From Tribonema minus (lineage: Eukaryota > Sar > Xanthophyceae > Tribonematales > Tribonemataceae): a stretch of 64,000 nucleotides of DNA. Within the stretch, counting starts at the first letter, position 1, and every line of letters starts with the position of its first letter. Position numbers and translations under genes: made by a program. The notes under the pieces were generated by a model. It had not been told where the DNA came from. It searched no databases and worked only from the letters and a program-made list of their open reading frames with translations. The stretch is taken from NCBI GenBank assembly GCA_017506865.1, contig JAFCMP010000521.1, positions 186,001 through 250,000 of the forward strand, written 5' to 3'. This document shows positions 58,414 through 64,000 of this stretch, in pieces.

Positions 58414-61400
58414 ATGCTTGCCCGAGGCGCGCTCGCGCTGGCCATCGCAAGCCTGGGCGCTCTGCTGCAGAAATCGCAAGCACTGCTTTCGACATCGCCT
58501 CGGGTCTTCACGCGAGCGACCTCAGCGGCAGCAGCAGCGCCGCGAATGGTGTTTGGGGGTGGAGGCGGAGGGAAGGGGATGCCGCCTCTTTTTGACGGGT
58601 GGTTTGAGCAGTCGCGGTATCTGGAAAAGTCCATGGTCAGCGCAGTGAAGGCGTCAGCGAAAGTTGGCCGGCCGGTCGAGGTGAGTACAAGGAGAATTAA
58701 GGTTTTCAGTACACATTGTGTGTTAGACTGAGCAGACACCATAACGAACTGGTTTGCATGCCACGTGTTCATGCCATGCAGATCTCCATGTGCAACAATC
58801 ACGAACGAGCTGTCTGTAAAAATGGCCGAGAGCGCCATCTCCTGTCGCTCACCCTCCTACTAAACCTGAAGAGCATCACAGTGCATTGTGCAGCCTTCAA
58901 TCACTACAATGGAGAATAAAGCAATCAATCGTGTGCATCGATCCACGATACAACTAGTCTCGCTTGTTTGTCAGCATGTCAGCGTGCCGGATCTGCTCTA
59001 CAGCCATTATCTCAGAGCCTCGGCGAGAGTTGCGAGCATTGCTGAGCCCCAGCTGCAATTGCGTTGCGTCCAGGTGCTGTTCCCATGCGTACCCAACCTG
59101 GACGAGGTGGCGTTCGGCACACCACTGAACCAAGCCTTTGGCAAGTCCGTGGCGCGAGACCTGGGCATGCCTGAGTACAAGCCAGGTGAACAATTGCAGC
59201 AACCCCAATCTGTCCACAATTTGACAAGTTGCTTGAGCGCGCCAGTGAAGGAGCGTGTGCTGTCTGTTGCAGCTGCGCGTGAAGTGCTTGCGGCACGCCA
59301 TTCGACTGCCCACCAACTAGTTGCGATCTTGGTATGCGCCACCAGCATCATTTCGCATTTTGCACCTGAACACGCTGGACCTGATTGCTGGACATGAGTG
59401 CTGCAGTCCATATCAGCGCCGTGAGCATCCAAAGACCCGGTTCACCTTGACAGTTTGCCGCATGACAAGGTGATGACCTTGGTGAGACGTCAGCCTGCGT
59501 CTCATAGATACATACATGAAGCCAGTTCTGCATGTGTCTACCAATCCCTACTGCTCCCAAAGAGATGCCGCAATTCGTGCAACTCAGGAACCGATGGGAA
59601 AACTGTGCATCATTTTCATCGCATACACTGGACCGCTCATCAAAGATGTAGCGCAAGCCCGTCATCAACCATGCTCATCGATGCAGATATCCGCACGCTG
59701 CGCGTTTGACAGGTTGACTACGAGTCACGCAGTGCGGTCCAGCAATGTGCGCTGAGGCGTCCACTTGCTGGGATGCTACTTGTGCGCGCAAACCACCCAT
59801 GATGTACTGATCCCGCATGACTGTATGAGATCAGACCTTCAGGAATTGTGCCAGCTCTGGACGCTCTTGTAGCCTTCCCCGGCCACAGCTCAAAACTCGC
59901 TGCCGAAAGCGATGCCGCCGCTTCCTTCGCCTTGTGAGCGTTCACAAGCAGCTGTGCGCTATATCCGCATTCACAATTTGCATCGCTGATCATCATCACC
60001 GTACCATGCGGCGCCGCTTCCGCTCACTGCGCCGCACCGCAACGCAGGCTCCAAGATCAAGACGTACCTCGTTCAGTTCAGCAATGTGTACTGGGCCAAG
60101 CGCCTTGCGGAGGGCCTCGGCGGCAACGTCTGGGCGCTCTGCACGGACGGACTCAAGAAGGACGACGTCACCAAGCCGGGGCGCATGAAGTTTGCGAGCA
60201 TCAACAAGCCAGAGAGCTACGCGGACGTGAAGAAGGGGGACACGGTGATCGTGGTGCAGCCGGGGGTCGCGGAGCAGTGGCGCGCGTGCGAGAAGCGGTT
60301 CACGGAGCAGAAGGTGAATGTTTGATGCGATAACAATAAGGTATTATGTTTGATGCAACATGTATCTGTGGGATGTGCTGGTGCTGTCGAGATCCAGTGT
60401 AGGGAGAGTCGAAGGCGTGCAATGCGCGATGCTGCTGCTGTGGCGCGCGAGCATGAGGTGGGTGGCGCGCGATGCTGCTGAAGTGGCGCGCGTGCGAGAA
60501 GCGCTTCGCGGAGCAGAAGGTGGGTTGCGTGCGTTTGCTCGGTGTGCAGCTGACAGCGCACGATACATCTGTTACCCTGACGCTACATCTGTTACACGCC
60601 CTGTCGTGGCCACCGGCGGCTATGGCGCGCGAGCAGAAGGTGGGTAGTGCGTGTTGCTGCTTATGGCGCGCGAACAACAGGTGGGTGGAGCGCGATGCTG
60701 TTGCAGTGGCGCGCGTGCGAGAAGCGCCTCGCGGAGCAGAAGGTGGGCAGTGCACGATGCTGCTGCAGCGGCAAGCGAGCAAGGGGGGAGTGGGTAATGC
60801 TGCCATGGCGCGCGAGTAGGAGAAGGGTAGTGCGTTGTGCTGCTGCAGCGGCGCGCATGCGAGAAGCGGTTCACGGAGCAGAAGCTAAGTGTTTGATGCG
60901 ATATGTACATGTGGAGTGCGCTGGTGCTGTTGAGATCAAGTGTAGGGAGAGTCGAAGACGTGTAATGCGCGATGCTGCTGTGGCGCGCATGCGGAAAGCG
61001 GCTTGTTGAGCAGAAGATTGTGTAGTGTGCAATGCTGCTGTGGCGCGCGTGTGAGAAGCGGCGCACGTGGAGCAGAATGTGGGTGGTTCGCGATGTTACT
61101 ATGGCGCGGGTGCGAGAAGCGACTCGCAGAGCAGCAGGAGGTGGATAAGGCGCGATGCTGCTATGGCGCGCGTGCAAGAAGCAGTTCATGGGCGCAACGA
61201 GCGGTGCACGGAGCAGAAGGTGAGTAGCGCGCGATGTTGCTATGGCGGGTGCGTGCGAGAAGCGGTTCGCGGAGCAAAAGGTGCTGCTGCTGCAGTGGCT
61301 CTGCCAGTGATGTGATGCTGTGCTGTGCATGTTCGCAGTGTTTCGAGGGAGGCCGTCAGTGCTTCCAGGGCAGCGCTCACAGTGAATTTGGAGTGCAAAC

Positions 61401-63362
61401 TGCTGTTGTTGTCAGGCACAGGACTCGGCAAATGCCATTGTCACAGCATCGATCCTTGCACTTTCAGAACCGTCAGACACCTCGGCAAAGACTTTCCATT
61501 ACACTGAAGTGCGGACTACTTTTGGTTTGAGTGACCCACCATGGTCTGGACGTTGACTGCTGCGTTGAGAACGGTCACGCCGCACCAGCTTCCATCTTTC
61601 AGTGGGCCCTGCCTTGCGATGTGGCAGTGATAGTGGTAATGGCTCTAGCACTACGCTCACGGCGTGGCACCTGCAACCTCAACAGTGAAGTTTGCACTTG
61701 AATTAGTACCCCGCGCTCTTCAGGCTTTGCCATGCAGCAAGTCGCGTCAACAATTCATCGCTGCGGTGATATGGGCGAGCGCTGGCTGATTGACAAAGCG
61801 CAGCTGCCACCTCATGTGGCATGCACATGCTGTTGCTCGCTCACATCTCGTCAGGAGGCGGCGCTCCACTCATCTTCGACGCTCCACTCATCTTCAACTC
61901 CCCCTCCCCTCCCCCCCCACACCACCACTTGCTTCACCGCAGCTGATCTTCCTCAACGCGCCCATCTCGACCACGTACGACCTCGGGGGCCCACTGCAAA
62001 GCATGGAGCAGGCCTACTATCTCAAGCGCGTCAGCAAGGGCTGGGTGAGTGCGGTGCCAGCACAGCTATTTATAACTTCAACACTTGAGCTGACAATGGC
62101 ATGAAGCATGGTGTATAGTGAAAGGCAGTGCGCGTGTACGACTCATGCGATGGTTTGACGTCGTGCAGCGAGAAACTGGCGCAGCGGGCGCGCTGCCTCC
62201 AGCTTGTTGGCAACGCTGAGCTCCTGACCACCTGCTGGTGATACACCTGCATAACGTGAACTAAGTCAACAAGCCATGGCTAGCTTGCAGGTTATGGTTA
62301 CATTACAAAGGTACCATGGTTCAATTTGACAATTCGGTTCAATGATGCTTCCCCATGCGCCACAGCCGAAGGAGACAGCATCCTTCCTGCGTGGTGGTTG
62401 CGCAGTACGCTGTCGGAGTTCCGCATCAACTGATGCTAAGACCGCACTTCACGCGCCTAACGCGCCCGTGCAGGCGTTCCATGCGTTTTCTGGTGCTTTG
62501 AACGACGTATTTCTGACGCTGGAGAAGCACTCCAGCAGACAGTTTGGCATGATTTGAAGCCTCATGCGACTAGATTATGCGCCTTTCGCTCCTCATGCAC
62601 TATGTGCTGTATGATTAGAGGCTGGGTCCGCAGACGGCGTGCCTCTGATGCTGGCTACAGCACGCTGCACTTTTGCGGAAAATCTGACGCGGTGTCTCCG
62701 CAGCACTCTCATGCAGCCAGATTGCGCCATCATCGTCCCCACACGTCCAATTACTTGCACGCGTATCGCTCTGCTGACACGGGGCATTTCACACAACACG
62801 CATCTGCACGCGCGACACAGGCATGCTGCGCGCACCCGACGCCGTGGACGGCACTTCAGCTGATAGTCTGGCATGCATATAGGCCTCATGCGACCACACA
62901 AAGCCTTCCAGTTCTCACGCGCACAGTACTCTTCAGTGTGCTGAAGCCACCGTTCCCCCGCGCGTGTGCGTGTTTGCAGGCGTTCCGCGCGTACCCTGCC
63001 CCCTGGACGGCGTACCAGGAGAAGCCCGACAGCACTTTGCACTTGTACGGACAATCTGACGCGGTGTCTCCAAAGCTGTCTCATGTGACCAGATTGCGCC
63101 TTGCAGTTCTCAAACGCATGAAGTATCTCATCAGACGTCTGTGTTCCCCCACGTGTGCGTTCCTTCGCAGGCGTTCCGCGCGTACCCTGCCCCCTGGACG
63201 GCGTACCTGGAGAAGCCCGACAGCAGCGTGGAGGTGCTGTGCGAGTACAAGGACGGCAAGCCCAGCCTGCGCGAGCTGAGCGGCAGCGTGCGCGAGGAGT
63301 CGCTGCGGCGCTACGCAATCTTCAACGACCGCTTCGCGCCGGGGTTTGGGGGGCGTCTCTAG
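58414..63362 (+). CDS. DUF1995 domain protein, probably plastid-targeted
   Basis: Exons 58414-58680, 59074-59185, 60048-60313, 61943-62044 and 63171-63362 join in phase (312 residues). Family features: VLFPCVPNLDEVAFGTPLNQ, SKIKTYLVQFSNVYWAKRLA, DTVIVVQPGVAEQWRACEK, LIFLNAPISTTYDLG, MEQAYYLKRVSKGW and AFRAYPAPWTAYLEKPDSSV. DUF1995 occurs mainly in plastid proteins of algae and plants, including LPA3/CGL-type factors linked to photosystem assembly; biochemical role unknown. The N-terminus, MLARGALALAIASLGALL followed by QALLSTSPRVFTRATSA, looks like a signal peptide plus a Ser/Arg-rich transit region, as expected for plastids of secondary origin, though without the usual Phe at the cleavage point. 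Introns 3 and 4 hold repeated copies of the neighbouring exon edges. Confidence 0.88.
60260..61290 (+). repeat. About ten copies of DUF1995 exon 3 end with 5' splice site
   Basis: The exon's last codons (GTGGCGCGCGTGCGAGAAGC, then GGAGCAGAAG and donor GTG) recur in the following intron near 60482, 60625, 60703, 60850, 60980, 61036, 61100, 61155, 61200 and 61245, at varying spacing of about 50-150 bp. Copies near 60482 and 60703 are the closest to the exon. A longer secondary unit (TTTGATGCGA to GTAGGGAGAGTCGAAG) recurs at 60325-60415 and 60890-60960. Confidence 0.93.
62460..63220 (+). repeat. Tandem copies of DUF1995 exon 5 start with 3' splice site
   Basis: GCAGGCGTTCCGCGCGTACC and CTGCCCCCTGGACGGCGTAC before the true exon at 63171 are matched almost exactly at 62977-63030, with diverged versions near 62818 and 62472. 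The TCTGACGCGGTGTCTCC block recurs at 62684 and 63055, and TTCTCA(C/A)ACGCA-like sequence also recurs. The unit is about 190-370 bp. Confidence 0.88.
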
Positions 63363-64000
63363 ACCGGTGGGGGGGGGAGGGGGGGGTCATAGCCACCACT
63401 TCAGGCATTGTGGAGGGCACAATAGTTCTCGATACGGAGGGGGGGGGGGGGGGGAGGTGGCGGGATGTCATAGAGTAGCCACACTTTCAGACTTGGGTTG
63501 AGGAGGACGGTCGATTTGGTTGTGCAGGAGGGGGGGGGGGGGGAGGGCAATACAGTGGGGTGGTGATGTGCACATTTGTATTCTTACATATTAAAATAGG
63601 CTCATTGTTGTGGTGTGAATGGGGGCAAGAATGGCAGCAGTTTAGTGCCATTGCGATGATTGAGGCAACGGAGGGGTTTCTGCGGAGCCAGCAGAAATGG
63701 GTCATTTACAGCACGCCGACAGCAGTGCTGATAGGCGTACTTCAGCAGTCGTGCTGGCAGCTGATGCTGTCTTGAGTCAGGCAGTCGACTAAAGAAGGAA
63801 TGGTTCAGTGAGGCAGCAGGCTGTGTGCGTTGCGCGCAGGGGCATGACGAGATGGGGGTTGTGTGCATCATTACTTGTCTCTTATGAATCAAGGTGAGAA
63901 TGACAGAGGTTGCTGAGGCGGCATTGAGGCAATGCAACCATGCGCAGGTTGTTTTAGGACTCAAGTCCTTGAAGTGTGTTTCAAGGCCCTTCATACAGGC
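63363..64000. other. 3' flank with G-runs, no gene seen
   Basis: G-rich runs at about 63370-63387, 63439-63455 and 63530-63545 follow the DUF1995 stop, then ordinary sequence to the window end. No supported coding region. Confidence 0.5.

Noticed and set aside
1-64000. CRISPR array, rRNA, tRNA or bacterial operon
   Set aside because: No direct-repeat/spacer pattern, no rRNA-like sequence and no tRNA cloverleaf was recognised by eye; gene structure is eukaryotic. A tRNAscan or Rfam search would be needed to exclude small RNAs.

Overview
This is nuclear DNA of a photosynthetic eukaryote, most probably a stramenopile alga of the brown-algal/xanthophyte side of the tree. The main evidence is a three-motif EsV-1-7 zinc-finger-like protein at 25.3-27.9 kb, a family best known from brown algae. 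Supporting signs are spliceosomal introns in every gene (GTGAGT, GTGCGT or GTATGT donors, GCAG acceptors), strongly GC-biased coding exons rich in Ala/Gly/Gln tracts, a plastid-type DUF1995 protein with a signal-peptide-like N-terminus, and short TTAGGG telomere-type repeats. I cannot name the species.

Layout: (1) 43-5462 (+), 3' part of a WD40-repeat gene cut by the window edge. (2) 7114-13503 (-), a major facilitator superfamily transporter. (3) 13.9-17.9 kb, a block bounded by 30-bp inverted repeats that holds unplaced coding traces, a G-rich minisatellite and a 9-bp satellite of about 950 bp. (4) 18.3-31 kb, a less GC-rich island with a foldback element, a 1.3-1.4 kb segmental duplication carrying the EsV-1-7 promoter and part of its exon 1, the intact EsV-1-7 gene, and a faint retroelement fossil. 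(5) 34650 down to at least 32949 (-), a small fibronectin type III protein, divergent from (6) 35131-49166 (+), a TMEM260/DUF2723-type membrane glycosyltransferase spread over 14 kb. (7) 50978-53448 (-), a cytochrome b561, divergent from (8) 54453-56363 (+), a cytochrome b5/NADH-cytochrome b5 reductase fusion. (9) 58414-63362 (+), a DUF1995 protein.

The gene models were built by hand: splice sites were chosen so that codon phase is kept across each junction and the joined protein matches family motifs. This worked completely for the WD40, EsV-1-7, b561, b5 reductase and DUF1995 genes. It worked almost completely for TMEM260, and only for the first half and the last three exons of the transporter.

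The most unusual feature is that at least four genes carry imperfect tandem copies of their own exon edges, including the splice site, inside the adjoining introns (unit about 50-210 bp, up to about ten copies). I found no operon-like or defence system. The two functional pairings suggested by layout are the divergent b561/b5-reductase redox pair and the divergent FN3/TMEM260 pair.
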